Source of the DNA: Aedes albopictus
Lineage: Eukaryota > Arthropoda > Insecta > Diptera > Culicidae
DNA length: 64,000 nt
Direction: 5' to 3'
NCBI RefSeq assembly: GCF_035046485.1
Contig: NC_085138.1
Coordinates: forward strand, 87,841,228 to 87,905,227
A program made the translations under genes and the position numbers. Shown piece after piece: positions 1 through 10,870 of this stretch. Each line of letters opens with the position of its first letter. The first letter of the stretch is position 1. The notes below the pieces were generated by a model. The model was given only the letters and a program-made list of their open reading frames with translations. It had not been told where the DNA came from and ran no database searches.

Positions 1-905
1 TAGGCTAAGACCACATTATGAACTATCAGTAGTGCCGAAACTAGTTCCAGGTTTCCCTTCGAAAGCGGCTAAATATAAAATTGAACCAAACCCATGGCTT
101 TTTTTTATAACCTAATAAACTTTAGCAAGCAAATAGGCTCAGACTATTTAAGAGACTATCGGTAGTGTTCCGCAACCGGTTCCGGGCCGGAAGTGACACC
201 AAACCCATGCATGCAATACCTCAAATCACGGCTTTTTAGGTAACATGATGAACAGTTGCAAGAAAATAGACGGTAGCCATATCGTTGTGTTACGGAACCG
301 ATTACGGGTGTCCCGCCAGAAATGGTCAAATGTAAAAGAGTACCAATACATGCGACATATCAATGACTTATTCAGTAACAAGATAAACGGTTAACCAACA
401 AATAATCTCAGACCATATTTGGGAGAACCGATAGTGTCCCAGAACTGGTGATAAGACGAGTAACGCGCCGGAAGTGGTAAAATATAGAAGGGAACTAAAC
501 CATAGCGGCGTTTTTGATAATCTGATGAACGGTCAACAAGAAAATAGTCTCAGGCCACATCTAGAACTTGTAATAATATTTCGGAATCAGTTGCGGGTGT
601 TCCATCGGAAGTGATTTAATAGAGTGAACCAAAAATCATGCATGTGATACATAAAATCGCGTCTTTATTAAAAATTTGCCGAACGGTTAGCAAGAAAATA
701 GCCTCAGATCACGTTAATTTTCGGCTTTTCAGGTAACCCGATGAACAGTTGACAAACACATAGTCTAAGACCATATTTGAGACAACCGGAATCGGTTCCA
801 GGTGTCCCGCCAGAAGTGGTCAAATGTAAAATTTAACAAAACCCATGCAAGCTGCGCATCAAATAGCGAAATTATAAAAGTGAAAAAAAAATAAATGTCA
901 AAGCG
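1..905. repeat. Degenerate ~150-bp tandem array, left copy
   Basis: Recurring phrases (GTGTTCCGGAACCGGTTCC, GGTGTCCCGCCGGAAGTGG, AACCCATGCATGCGA, a GATGAACGG block, GAAAATAG) return roughly every 130-155 bp with many substitutions and indels. The same monomer is much better preserved at 60600-61680 and 62600-62760. Short open frames here are by-products of the repeat. No gene seen. Confidence 0.8.
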
Positions 906-1059
906 ATAAATCAAATTGTGGCTTTTTTGATAGCATGTAAACTGCCCCCACTCACATAACAGTCCCATCTTTGCTGGGATTCCTATTATATGGAACAGTT
1001 ATGCGAGTGGTGGCAGTAAACGTTGGGTAAGATTATAAGTGAAGAAATGGTCAAAGTCT

Positions 1060-1805
1060 TCATATATGCAAGAGAACAAAATCGTGACCAAAGCGAACTC
1101 TTCAAATCACACCATTTCAGATTCCTGCGGTGTAAATGTATAGTAGGATGGATCAACGTTTTATGGAAAAATATAATTTAATCGCATCAACCCCTTATAC
1201 AGTTTTTCAATCTTCAAGCGCCTTATGCTTCTCGCGCTTCTCGCGAACTGGCTCTTAAATTACTGCTCACAATTTGGGTGCGGCTGGTTGAGCCCTCGCT
1301 CTTCTCATTGCGATTGAAATTTGAATGGAAAATTTACATTTTCTGCATTTTTCTCGTAGGAAGGTCAACGTAGGAAGGTTCACATGAATCGTGTTACCGA
1401 TGATAAGAAAATATAGCCTAAAGTGTGCTGAAATAAGCATTGGCGAATATCACAAAGTGATCTGTGATTGTGAATAAAGTTAACCTTCTTCACGCATTAG
1501 CTGACGCTCACTCCGCTGCCATAGTGGATGGAATGGGGTCATAATGACTATAGGGTTAAGGTGGTCAAGCAGTGAACTGAGAGGTCTGATATTTTTCTGC
1601 TCTGTTTTGTTGTTGAACATAACATCGGAATATGTATCACCAGTAAGTTTCGAAAATCGATGATGGCTTTGTTAAAATTGTTGCTACTCTATGTAAAGTG
1701 TTTTCAGGATTCAGGAACATTTTGGCTACCGTCGACGAAAAGTTCATGAGTACATATTTGACGAGCAAGGCACTATCACCACTAGGTGGATTAATCTAAG
1801 TTTTT
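1060..1805 (+). repeat. Companion segment of the tandem array, left copy
   Basis: This segment follows the array and matches 62840-63915 in the same order and orientation: a block with CAAATCACACCATTTCA, a block with CAACTGAGAGGTTTGATATT, and an end with CACTAGGTGGATTAATCT. The right-hand copy carries extra insertions. The array and this segment therefore look like parts of one long interspersed repeat. No coding potential seen. Confidence 0.7.
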
Positions 1806-1839
1806 TATATCACTTCTCGAATAAATCAATACCTTTTTT

Positions 1840-2092
1840 CCGAAGACCACATTATCAAGAAGACTTGCAGCACTGCTGAAAATCGGGAGTCACTGCTAGC
1901 AGCGCAACCCCGGATGAAGGTGGTACTATTCATGATAGTGTGTGTAAATTTTCATATTCGCACCAATACACTCTTACACATTTACACAAAGGTACCACCT
2001 TATCTCACCAGGCGGCGGTGCCGTCGGTGACGCTTGCCGTTAGTATGGGAAAATAACAGAGTTGCATGTCTTCTTGATAAAGTAGTCTTCGC
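1840..2092. mobile_element. Short TIR element abutting IR copy 1
   Basis: About 250 bp bounded by inverted repeats: CGAAGACCACATTATCAAGA at the left and the reverse complement of CGAAGACTACTTTATCAAGA at the right, with TIR similarity continuing through GACTTGCA/GACATGCA. A second internal pair (GGTGGTACTA / GGTACCACCTT) adds to a hairpin shape. No ORF, so it is non-autonomous; superfamily not assigned. It ends about 35 bp beyond the stop codon of the IR gene at 2127 and replaces most of that gene's expected 3' UTR. Confidence 0.7.
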
Positions 2093-2126
2093 TTTTTCTT
2101 TGTGCCGCGATCGTTTCAAACATTGC

Positions 2127-3974
2127 TTAATGGTGCCGTAACCTAAATAAAGACACACGGACAGAATCGATCAATGTCCTGAACAATTGGATGTAGCGAA
2201 CGATCCTTGTCATACTGGTTTTACTTTTGCGAATGTTGTTGCGCAATGTTTGAAATTTCATTCGCCGATTAAAATATTTCATCAAGAACTCCAGACCAAA
2301 TACCACCAAGCTGGTCAATAAGCCAATCATTAACAGCACCCAAGTTGATACGACATCATCGAACGACAGCATCCCAGAACTCTCGACTTCAATCCACATG
2401 TGATCCTTTCTATCGCTAGCCACATGCATACGCACCGTCTGTTCGTGCCATAAATTGAACAGTCCCGCTTCGAAAAATACTTTCTGTGTGTAGTAGAGCA
2501 TCTCAGCGAATGGACTTTTCAGCCCAATCCAGTAGGTGATAATGGAGGTTGATCTTCGTTCATTGATCATCACATATTTGGGTCGATGCAATTTGAAGTC
2601 ATAGTTCCGCTTCAGTGATATCAAAACAGAAGCCTCGCGATCAGTACTTAAATGTGCATGCTCTCCGTCTAGACTAAGGTCGGCATTGATGGGTTTATGC
2701 ACCATCAATGGACCTAGCAAGCGATCATATGCTAAATGTTGACCGATTATGAGATTTGCTGTAATTTTGAGACCCGACCTTGCGAGTTCATCCAGGGTTT
2801 TGATGCTTCCAATGGACGGTTTGTTCGTCATGAATTCAATAATTTTCGTTCCATACGCTGTGAACATCAGGAAGAAGAAGAAAATAATCGGAAGTATCAA
2901 AAGCTTTTCTTTTGCACTTGTGTGCAGTAAATTGTTTCTTCCAAATCCGCTTACTATCAACAAAATTGGATCATTTTCATATAGCGTAGGAAAAATTAAA
3001 CTTATTACTGCGGCCAGAATAATCGTCGCCAAAAGTACAATCCAAGCTTCCCACGTGAAAGGTTTTGTGAACACTTCGACTGCATTATATGGTCTACCTT
3101 GGGGCACCAAAATAACGCGGGAAATTGGGAAGACACCAAAGATCAATCTGTAGTACGAGTGTACGGATCCTGATGGGTCTTTTTGATCCAATGATATATC
3201 AATGTGAATGGCTAAGAACAGTCTATTCATGCATTCGAGGGATGACATTTCCTCAGTGCAAATGTTCGGGTAATACGCCACCCCGGTGTTCAAAAAAACT
3301 GCAGTTTGATATAGCCAATTTTGTGTTGGATACCATGGCATAGTTCTTTGGGTGAACGCAATAGGTCGTCCGTGCGAGTTCCGAATTGGACTATGAAGCA
3401 GATCCTTAGGAGGAGGAAAGTGTGCCAATACTTTCTCTGGTTTTCCTAAAAGCCCCATCTGGATGTTTTTCCTTTTCTTTGTACCTATGTAGGTAAGCTT
3501 ATCAAACTCCATATAGGTCAGTATATCTCCAATACTCTGGCTACCGTTAAAATGTTCAGTGTCTAGAAACACCAAAAGGAGAGAATTGGTGTCCAAAAAA
3601 GCGAAAAATCGTATCACAAACTGTGGACATTTTGATGAACTCAGGTCACGATCTCCCACGTAGACAAGCGTTATGTCCTGTTTACGAGGAAAACTTTCAT
3701 AATTAACGCGAAATCTTTCATCCAGAACATATTTTGCAACGCCGTCTAGCAGTGATGACGAAATCAGCTTCCCAAACCAACCATCATCATCGGTTCCACC
3801 TGATAGGTCGTAGAATGTACACTTGAACCATCCGGGCTTTTGTTGGCCATAATGCTGTATCACTGAGACAGTGTACTGCAGCAGGTCATCGGGTAGCGAA
3901 GCTCCTGTGGCCAAATGGAGGCAGGATGTTAAGAGTGCTACTAACTTCATACGACTAAATCCAAAACTTTGCAT
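2127..3974 (-). CDS. Divergent ionotropic receptor, copy 1
   Basis: Intronless 615-aa protein of the insect ionotropic receptor (IR) family, ligand-gated cation channels derived from ionotropic glutamate receptors and generally used in chemosensation. Order: signal peptide within ~1-24; extracellular region with CTFYDLSGG; S1-like lobe ending at FPISRVILVPQGRP; TM1 at about 310-332 (WIVLLATIILAAVISLIFP); pore loop; TM2 within LPIIFFFFLMFTAYGTK; S2 lobe from IKTLDELA to SSGMLSFDD; TM3 WVLLMIGLLTSLVVFGLEF; basic cytoplasmic tail. TAYGTK..EF stands where classical glutamate receptors have SYTANLAAF, typical of divergent IRs. An in-frame ATG at 4022 would add 16 residues, but a TATA-like AAATATAAG at 4024-4032 makes it likely to be untranscribed, and copies 2 and 3 lack it. 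The tail is the longest of the set. The IR subfamily is not resolved from sequence alone. Confidence 0.93.
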   Translation of the reverse strand: MQSFGFSRMKLVALLTSCLHLATGASLPDDLLQYTVSVIQHYGQQKPGWFKCTFYDLSGGTDDDGWFGKLISSSLLDGVAKYVLDERFRVNYESFPRKQDITLVYVGDRDLSSSKCPQFVIRFFAFLDTNSLLLVFLDTEHFNGSQSIGDILTYMEFDKLTYIGTKKRKNIQMGLLGKPEKVLAHFPPPKDLLHSPIRNSHGRPIAFTQRTMPWYPTQNWLYQTAVFLNTGVAYYPNICTEEMSSLECMNRLFLAIHIDISLDQKDPSGSVHSYYRLIFGVFPISRVILVPQGRPYNAVEVFTKPFTWEAWIVLLATIILAAVISLIFPTLYENDPILLIVSGFGRNNLLHTSAKEKLLILPIIFFFFLMFTAYGTKIIEFMTNKPSIGSIKTLDELARSGLKITANLIIGQHLAYDRLLGPLMVHKPINADLSLDGEHAHLSTDREASVLISLKRNYDFKLHRPKYVMINERRSTSIITYWIGLKSPFAEMLYYTQKVFFEAGLFNLWHEQTVRMHVASDRKDHMWIEVESSGMLSFDDVVSTWVLLMIGLLTSLVVFGLEFLMKYFNRRMKFQTLRNNIRKSKTSMTRIVRYIQLFRTLIDSVRVSLFRLRHH

Positions 3975-4345
3975 GTCCAGCCCGTTTCGATAACTGGTGG
4001 AAAAGTTTTCAAAATATTCCAAAGCTTATATTTACCAATAATTCATTGTTACGGCCAATAGAGAATTGGTCGTGCTAATTAGCTACGTGCACTATTAAAT
4101 CCACTCATGAATTTAAACGATTAACATTGTATGGTAATCGCGATAATCTCGACTGGGACGTTTGTTTTGCTCCTTTGGGTGCTGATACCTTTAATTTCTC
4201 CTTTATGCTTGGAACAAAACATTGATGCACCGTTTTTATGTCAATTTTTTATGTTATATGTGAAAAGTGAGAACGTTTGTTAAAAATGGGAAAGATATTT
4301 TCCAATTGGATAAATTTGAGTGCATGGAAAATCTTATTTTTCTGC
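3975..4345 (-). promoter_or_regulatory. Duplicated upstream block of IR copy 1
   Basis: About 180 bp next to the gene is conserved in all five IR copies, including GAATTGGTC..TAATTAGC, CACTATTA.ATCC, ATTAACATTGTATGGTAATC and GCGATAATCTCG. A TATA-like AAATATAAG on the minus strand lies at 4024-4032. Similarity to the other copies then continues more weakly to about 4340 (GTTAAAAATGGGAA..GATATTTTCCAA). Unlike copies 2-5, no SINE fragment follows. Confidence 0.55.
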
Positions 4346-4930
4346 TAACGATAGATGCACGTTGAAGATTTAATTGTGGGGCCACCATGCACGAATTATA
4401 TACCGCAGGCATCTATTGATGAAGACCTGCAGCCGTTGAGTGTTCTCCACTGATACACATCAGGTTTCACTGGCGTACAGCTGTTGGTATATTTCACGTT
4501 CGAGTTGAAAATTCATATTTTGGTGCGTCGACTAATCTGATTGTTTTTTCATACATTTCTTAAACTCGCAAAAGCAGCTCTCGCCTTCTTGATCCGTGCA
4601 CCTATATCAAAAATGATGAACCTGTACTACCGCCACAAACGGGAAGATTCTGCTTCAATGAACGCAACGCCAGATTAACATGACTCCAATTATGATCAGA
4701 TTTGCTCAGAAAATCTAGTATCAAGTAATAGTAAAAGACAGACACTACCCGTCATAAGTAGAGACTCACATAAAGTATTGCAACAGTTTTGCACCACCCT
4801 GACTCATCTTGATATCTCTAAAACCAGAACACCTACAAAAATGCCGCCTTCAGAAAAGTTGTTGCTTTTGGGCTTCTGAATAACTTTGCTGAAGACGGCA
4901 TCTTTGTACGTCCTTAGGTATTGGAAATAC
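4346..4930. other. Unassigned intergenic sequence
   Basis: No gene, clear repeat end or RNA gene recognised. Short open stretches on the minus strand near 4440-4530 are too short to assign. Confidence 0.4.
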
Positions 4931-4934
4931 CCGA

Positions 4935-5130
4935 AATGAAGGGAATACCTTACAAATACCATGCAAAAAACAACCTGTATTCTTATACTTAAAATTGTTA
5001 TCATAATGTTATTTTTTAAAATGTTATCAGAACATTACAATGATAATTGGAGGTATTTAATCAAATTTTAGTATTGATATGATATTTATTGATTTTGACA
5101 CTAATTTTGCATTTGGGCCTAACTGACATT
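4935..5130. mobile_element. Fragment of CCCGAGCAGAA-type MITE
   Basis: Contains the family phrases ATACCTTACAAATACCATGC and TTAAAATTGTTAT, followed by a GTTATT-rich stretch, as in the copies at 7236 and 8796. Both termini are missing, so it is a partial copy. Confidence 0.55.
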
Positions 5131-5174
5131 TTCGAGTTCTCTTCATCGATCCTCTCTTTGTGTTATTACAGAAT

Positions 5175-5532
5175 GTGTATTAGGCCTGTCCACCTTTTCA
5201 AAAATGTTCTGATTCTCAAGTCCACCCCCATATTTTGATTGGCATCCTAAAAGAAGTAACTGGTCAAAATTTCAGCCAAATTCATTGAAATTAAGAGGTG
5301 CATCAAATCAATTTTGTGTTTTGCGACTATTTTTGAACTTCAAAAAATCATAAATACACTAAAACATGTCAAAACTTAATTCTTTTGGCAGAAATTGAAA
5401 GCTATACTTGTTTGCTACAACTTCTCCGAACAACGTGTGCCAATAAAATTGAAGGAAATTATCACATTTGTGATCAGAAAAACCTTAAAAAGTTGAATTT
5501 TTGATAGATTTTGTTCTGGAACACCCTAATAT
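5175..5532. mobile_element. Probable short TIR element
   Basis: The left end TATTAGGCCTGTCCACC and the right end (reverse complement TATTAGGGTGTTCCAG) form imperfect inverted repeats around AT-rich sequence without an ORF. Boundaries are approximate and no target duplication was confirmed. Confidence 0.4.
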
Positions 5533-5544
5533 ACTAATATACCC

Positions 5545-6075
5545 CACCGGGGTCCACTATAGGAATATTTACAAATATCTTGGTGCCTATAGTGGACCCC
5601 GCATTTGATTTCCATGTTAGCTGTCACTCCGCAGACGGTGCCTATAGTGGACCCTCCCTGAGTGTGCCTATACTGCCCATAATCACATAGCTGACGTAAG
5701 CGCTACTGTAGTTTTGAACACACTTTTGAAATTTTAACAATGATTAATGAAAAGTTTATGATTTTTTTCTCGTTGATATCTAGCTAGTGATTAGGTCTCT
5801 TGCGATAGATATTAGCTTGTGAGTGCTGACATTGTCAATGGTGGTTACGACAACTATGCGATTATGGGCAGTATAGTAGACCCTTTTGAGTTTTTACATT
5901 CATTAGATAGTTAATATAATCGATTTTTATGGTCACTGAGCAATTTATTTGCCACGAACTGCTGTGTAGCAATGTAACTGATGTTCCCCCGGTGGAAGTT
6001 TCTCGGAATCAGTTGATTTGGGCATTTATTTTTGGGTTTTTACGTAAGGGGTCCACTATAGGCGCAGGGTCCACT
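5545..6075. mobile_element. Foldback-type repeat with GGGTCCACTATAGG ends
   Basis: The phrase GGGTCCACTATAGG occurs near 5550 and 6049, and its reverse complement near 5587 and 5641. A second inverted pair (CTATACTGCCCATAATC at ~5669 and GATTATGGGCAGTATAG at ~5861) is nested inside. This suggests a multi-arm inverted-repeat DNA element or one element inside another. No transposase. Confidence 0.55.
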
Positions 6076-6099
6076 ACTAGCACACAACCCCTACTCGAA

Positions 6100-7235
6100 A
6101 CGGCTTCCAGTAGGGCATACGTCTGTTCACAAACTCTCTATATCGAATTCTTTGAGGCCATTTCGATGCTTTTAAAGCAAGGGATTTCCATTTCTCATGC
6201 AGTGTAACTTTAAAAGATATACACTCGGACGCAGGGATGCCAGATGATTTTTTGAAAAATCTGTATCGCACTTTTCAAAAACCTGTATCCCATACAAAAT
6301 TTTGGCGAAAAATCTGTATCCCATACAAAAACAAAATAGCCCATCTAGCTCAAATATCTGTATTTCATTTAAAACAAAATCTGAACGGATGCTTAAAAAT
6401 CTGTATATATGGCATCCCTGCTCAGACGATCTGCACAAAAATTCGGATGCCAATTTCTTGACAACGCAGTGATCCGAAGGTGGCATCATAAGGCATTGCG
6501 ATACCATCACCTTAAGGTGTCATGATGCATCAACAAGTTTTCATTTTTCAATGATTGTTTTCCTCACGTTTTTGAAGTGATGAAAAACTGTTAATTCTGC
6601 AGCAACGCAGCTGAAAAAGTATCATCGCAATTACTGCGAGTGAGCATATAGGATGATACTTTTTCATAAGAATATTCGCTGTGGTGGCAGAGAATTATCA
6701 CTTTGAAATTTCCAGCCACATATCCAACATTGCAGCCGATGCTGATGATGCCGTAAAAAGCCTTAACATCCGTCTCCGACACGGTATGATCGATGTTCGT
6801 AAAAAAAAACAATGCAATATTTAGGTCGTCTCTGTTTTGTTTCTCACTACAGCCAGGCATGGAGATATTTGAATCCGAAACAACGTAGCTCGAGCTTGTC
6901 CCACTTCCTTCAAACAACTTAGTCGATGATACAATAGGTGTAGACGAAGACTGACGATCATGGATGGAGATTGGCTTTGAATCTGATCGAGTGAATTGAG
7001 TATACCTTCAACTTGTTTCTTCAGCTGCGTGACGACACGTTCTAATTCCACAGGATCAGCGGTTGCACAGAACTCACAAATCCACACAATATTTTTTGAA
7101 AACGAGGCAAGCTGTTCTTTGTTGATGCCGGCACACGAAATATGGAACGCTTTTGATCATGGTCCACGACACACCGCAAACAGCCCATTGGAAACGTGGA
7201 TGAGATGTGGGCATTTTTTGCACAGCATTGTTGTA
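6100..7235 (-). pseudogene. Non-LTR retrotransposon ORF1 relic with PHD-like finger
   Basis: Read on the minus strand in shifting frames, this is a decayed ORF1-type protein. A cysteine/histidine module spans about 7230-7075: an early CKKC, then CRGP, HISCAG and WICEFC in PHD-finger spacing. A coiled-coil stretch (ELERVVTQLKKQVEGIL, near 7060-7010) follows. Near 6800 comes TVSETDVKAFYG. Near 6220-6110 come ISFKVTLHEKWKSLAL and WPQRIRYREFVN, which resemble the C-terminal region of LINE ORF1 proteins. A MITE (6231-6421) interrupts the last part. The frames are broken and there is no usable start. Assignment to a CR1-like group is tentative. Confidence 0.5.
6231..6421. mobile_element. 191-bp MITE with GCAGGGATGCCA ends
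   Basis: Perfect 12-bp terminal inverted repeats GCAGGGATGCCA/TGGCATCCCTGC enclose sequence with internal repeats of AAAATCTGTATC. No ORF. It sits inside the ORF1 relic. Confidence 0.75.
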
Positions 7236-7660
7236 CCCGAGCAGAACGGCATACCTTACAAATACCATGCGAAGAACAACATGTGCTCTAATACCTAAAA
7301 TTGTTATTGCTGCGTTATTCTACGAAAATTTATGAGAACACCACAATAACAGTTAGAGGTATTTGAGTAGAGTTTGGTATTGAAGTAGTATTTGTTAGTT
7401 TGGCAGTGAAAATAACTTAAGAACAAGATTTGCTATTACATCATGAAGTCATCGAACATAAGAAACATTTAATAACAAGACATGTTATTAGTTTGTTATT
7501 CAATAACTTTGGAATAACAAATACAGCTCTTGAAATTTTAGATATGCATTCATTATTGAAATAACAAGACTTGTTATATTCTTGGTGTTATTTATACAAA
7601 ATTTTGGTATTCGTTTTTGTTATTTTGCCTCTTATTACCACCTAATGAAGGGCATATCAA
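7236..7660. mobile_element. CCCGAGCAGAA MITE, right end missing
   Basis: Begins CCCGAGCAGAACGGCATACC and runs in parallel with the complete copy at 8796-9271 through the TTATTACCACCTAATGAAGG phrase. It then stops without the expected terminal inverted repeat. Inserted into, or abutting, the ORF1 relic. Confidence 0.7.
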
Positions 7661-8795
7661 GTCATTGCCACCGTCAATAAAATTGGAAAAATGCACGTAA
7701 AGATTCAAATAGTTGAAGTATATTCACACTGACGATAGCAACAGTTTTCATATTTTAACACAGCGCACGATTGCTAAAAATGAGGCAGCTTAAGAAAACG
7801 ACACTGCACAGTTAAAGCGACAACGAACGAAAGCGATGATTTTTTACATGATAATAACTAAATAAATAGATGTACTAATGTCTTTCGCTAAATGTCTTTC
7901 GCCATTTGCAAAACACTGCATAGCTTCCTTAACTTTCCGTCTTTATTTAAGAGACTTTCAGCCCTTAGCTTGCGCATACGTGATTTTTTACGGGAAAACA
8001 TCCTTTTGCATATAAAACAAACCAAATGATCCATAAACAAATGCGCAACGATCCATAAAAAATATCATTTCATGGGGTCTTGTAAGCAATTTTATTGCTC
8101 TTTTCGCATAAACTATGGATCGTATTGCACTTTTGTATGGATCATTACTGCTTTTTTAGGGATTTTCTGTTCAATTCTGTGGAACATGCAAATATATGTT
8201 ATGGATCGTTTCGTATTTGTTTAAGGATCGTTTTTGTGGTTTTACTGGTACAAAAAAAGTGCTGCCATTTTTTACTTTGTATGCGTTTTTGTACAGCTGC
8301 TTTGTGATTTTTTTTAAATACCTAAAAATTTCAATTTCACTAAATAGAAAATCGTGATTAACTCTAAAACGGATAGAAAAAACGCAATGCTGTCTTCGGC
8401 AAAGCTTTTCCTCATAAAACTTCCGATCGTTTAAAGGAAATTGTTTTAAATTAGCATTATGTTCAGATACTTTTAATTATGGGTAAAATGCACAGTATAT
8501 CAAAAAATGATAAATTTTAGTGAATTCAAAAATTTAGTATCAAAGAGTTACCTGCAAGACATGTCGTTAATTATTTTTCCCAAGTAGTTTGGATCCATAT
8601 TAAGCTGTAAAAAATATAAACATAGTGATTATTACCAATTTTTGCATGGTAAAAAATATTTGTATTTATTACGAAAAATTACCATTTTTCATAAATCTCG
8701 CCGGGGCGACCTCTAAACGTCATTTCTGAAAGTTGCCGTCATACACAAGTTTGTTTCTAACACCCTCAGCTATTATTTGCAGGATGAGCCCCCAA
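7661..8795. other. AT-rich intergenic sequence
   Basis: No gene recognised. ATCCATAAA phrases near 8030-8060 and TATGGATCGT/TATGGATCAT phrases near 8105-8230 lie in opposite orientation and hint at another eroded inverted-repeat element, but I cannot fix its ends. Confidence 0.4.
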
Positions 8796-9271
8796 CCCGA
8801 GTAGAAGGGCATACCTTACAAATACCATGCGAAGAGCAACACCTAAAATGGTTATTGCTGCGTTATTCTACGAAATATTATAAAATATCACAATAACTGT
8901 TGGATGTATTTGAGCAGATTTTGGTATCAATGTGGTATTTGTTGGTTTAGCAGTGAAAATAACCGAAGAACAAGATTTGCTATTGCATCATGAAGTCATC
9001 GAACAAATAAACATTTAATAACAAGACATGTTATTAGTTTGTTATTCAATAACTTTGGGATAACAAATACTGCACTTGAAATTTTAGGTATGCATTCATT
9101 ATTGAAATAATAAGACTTGTAATTTTCTAGGTGTTATTTATACTAAATTTTGGTATTTGTTTTTGTTATTTTGCCTCTTATTACCACCTAATGAAGGGCA
9201 TATCAAGGTATGGTAGTATTTAAGATAAATACCTTGATATGTTATTCACTTGTTATTTTCTTCTGCTCGGG
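8796..9271. mobile_element. Complete MITE, TIR CCCGAGYAGAA, TSD AA
   Basis: Left end CCCGAGTAGAAGGGCATACC, right end the reverse complement of CCCGAGCAGAAG. The dinucleotide AA flanks both sides (8794-8795 and 9272-9273). 476 bp, rich in GTTATT/AATAAC, no ORF, so non-autonomous. It abuts the BEL/Pao relic on the right. Confidence 0.8.
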
Positions 9272-10870
9272 AAGCTTTTCGACGATGTGCAATTTTGGGA
9301 CAACCTAGTGTGCAGCCGATTCAGGTGATAGTATCGTATGACCAGTAGAGCGAACGGATGCTTGTTGTCCAAAATAATGCGCTGCTGTTGAGCATACGAT
9401 ATGTCTGCGTTGCTGAGGCGTCCTCGGGTGCAGAGAGTTCCATCAACAAGTACCGGAGAGAGCGCTTCCAGTTTGGATGAAGTCTTCACTTGCTTGGTGG
9501 CACGGATGGAATGTAAATTTTTCGCAAAAGAGTCTTGCTGGGTGAGTTTCACGAGCGCCACTAAAGCTTCCTCAAGTTCCACCGTTGATAAAGCATCGAT
9601 AAAAATTTGGTCTTTCAGTTTCGCTTCTTCGAATTTCTGCAAAATCTCTGCATATACATAGGCGACCACACGAACCAAACTCGACAGGGAAGATTTCAAC
9701 AAAAATATGTCCAGAGTATCTCGATTAACGGCTACGCAGTCTTGGGATTTAAAAAACGAGTTGTTTTATTCACCCGACGTTTCGACACGGGGATAGTGTC
9801 TTCCTCAGGGGGAAAATAATTACTCTCGTTTGGCAAAAAAACCGTTAAACTGAAAGTGATTCCGAAGTCATGTACCAAAAACGACACAAAAAGGGACAGT
9901 TACAGTTAGACAAAACAATTGACAAAAAACGATAGTAATTATTTTCCCCCTGAGGAAGGCACTAACCCCGTGTCGAAACTACGGGTGAATAAAACAACTC
10001 GTTGTTTAAATCCCAAGACTGCGTAGCCGTTAATCGAGAGAGTCAACCATACAGTCGTGTTTCAATAGCAATATGTCCAGAGTTTTCGACGACTGCTGGA
10101 AGGGAGATACTTGGTTTCACCTGAAGTTGTGTTTTCGCTCGAAGTGGGCGTCTGATGGTTTCACGGAGTCTCGCCAAAATCTGTTCGGTTGTTGCAACTA
10201 AATGGGACCCTGCCACTATAGCGAGTGCAAGATTACGTTCGGCGTGGGGTTCTCGATGCCTAGTAAGTGCCTCCATATCCCTTATTTGCTGAATTTCCGT
10301 CACTCGGTTTCTTACGATTTTTTTTTCAACGAGAAGAAGATGACGCTAATCAGTGCATGACAATCGTGGAATCAGTCCAAAAGAATGAACGAGCTGGGAT
10401 GAGCAGACTGTTTTCCACCTTTTCGTACAGATGGCTCAAGAGAGAACTCCGCAGAGCTCGAGGCGTGGTAAACGATTCATATGGTCTAGTTTCTCTGTTC
10501 CTTTACGTGCAACTCGTGATTTCTCAGTAATCAGGTGCACTGATACGATTCTGTTAGTATGGCGATAGAATCTTCATAAGACCAAGATGAAACTTTGAAA
10601 CGAAAAACGTCGTCATCTGATTGCCATAACAACCCCAAAGTTTTCACCGGTGTTGATGAAGAATCGAGTTTTAGAAAGTCACGGTTTTCTCATAGCTCTG
10701 CAGGAATATTGTGGAGAATTTTGGGACTATTAGAGGCCCACTTATGTAGCTTGAATCCATCTGACTGCAAGAGGTCTATCATCTATCTGCAAATTTCGAT
10801 ACCTTCCTCATCGAAATCCATTCCAAAAAGTATATCGTCGATTCAGAAAAAGTGAGGTGGTTATCGGTAC
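9272..10870 (-). pseudogene. BEL/Pao pol relic, downstream part
   Basis: Minus-strand remnant of a BEL/Pao LTR-retrotransposon polyprotein. From right to left: the RT catalytic region DDILFGMDFDEEGIE near 10845-10800; SDGFKLHKWASNSPKILHNI near 10770-10710; VKTLGLLWQSDDDVFRF near 10640-10590; degraded RNase H/linker sequence; then the pre-integrase region RGRLSNADISYAQQ..IILDNKHPFALLVIRYYH near 9430-9320. Several stops and frameshifts are present, and a 317-bp hairpin with its tail is inserted at 9721-10059. The LINE at 11.2-15.25 kb separates this part from the upstream half. Confidence 0.75.
9721..10059. mobile_element. Hairpin insertion with tail; Penelope-like candidate
   Basis: Arms 9721-9830 and 9928-10037 are near-perfect inverted repeats (~110 nt; a handful of differences) around a ~97-nt loop. 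A ~22-nt one-sided tail (10038-10059) follows. A near-duplicated flank of ~24 bp (..AATATGTCCAGAGT) occurs at 9694-9717 and again ending at ~10083. Both arms carry a hammerhead-like core: CTGAGGA, a GACAC..GTGTC stem, GAAA. The left-arm core reads on the minus strand, the right-arm core on the plus strand. It interrupts the BEL/Pao relic. The Penelope-like assignment is inference. Confidence 0.65.

Noticed and set aside
2749..3153. Repeated 134-aa and 64-aa plus-strand frames inside every IR gene
   Set aside because: Antisense shadows of the conserved TM1-TM2 coding sequence; they change exactly where the IR codons change.
4023..4070. N-terminal extension MEYFENF.. of IR copies 1 and 5 as the true start
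   Set aside because: A TATA-like element lies directly upstream, copies 2 and 3 have an in-frame stop instead, and the signal peptide fits the internal Met; kept only as an alternative.
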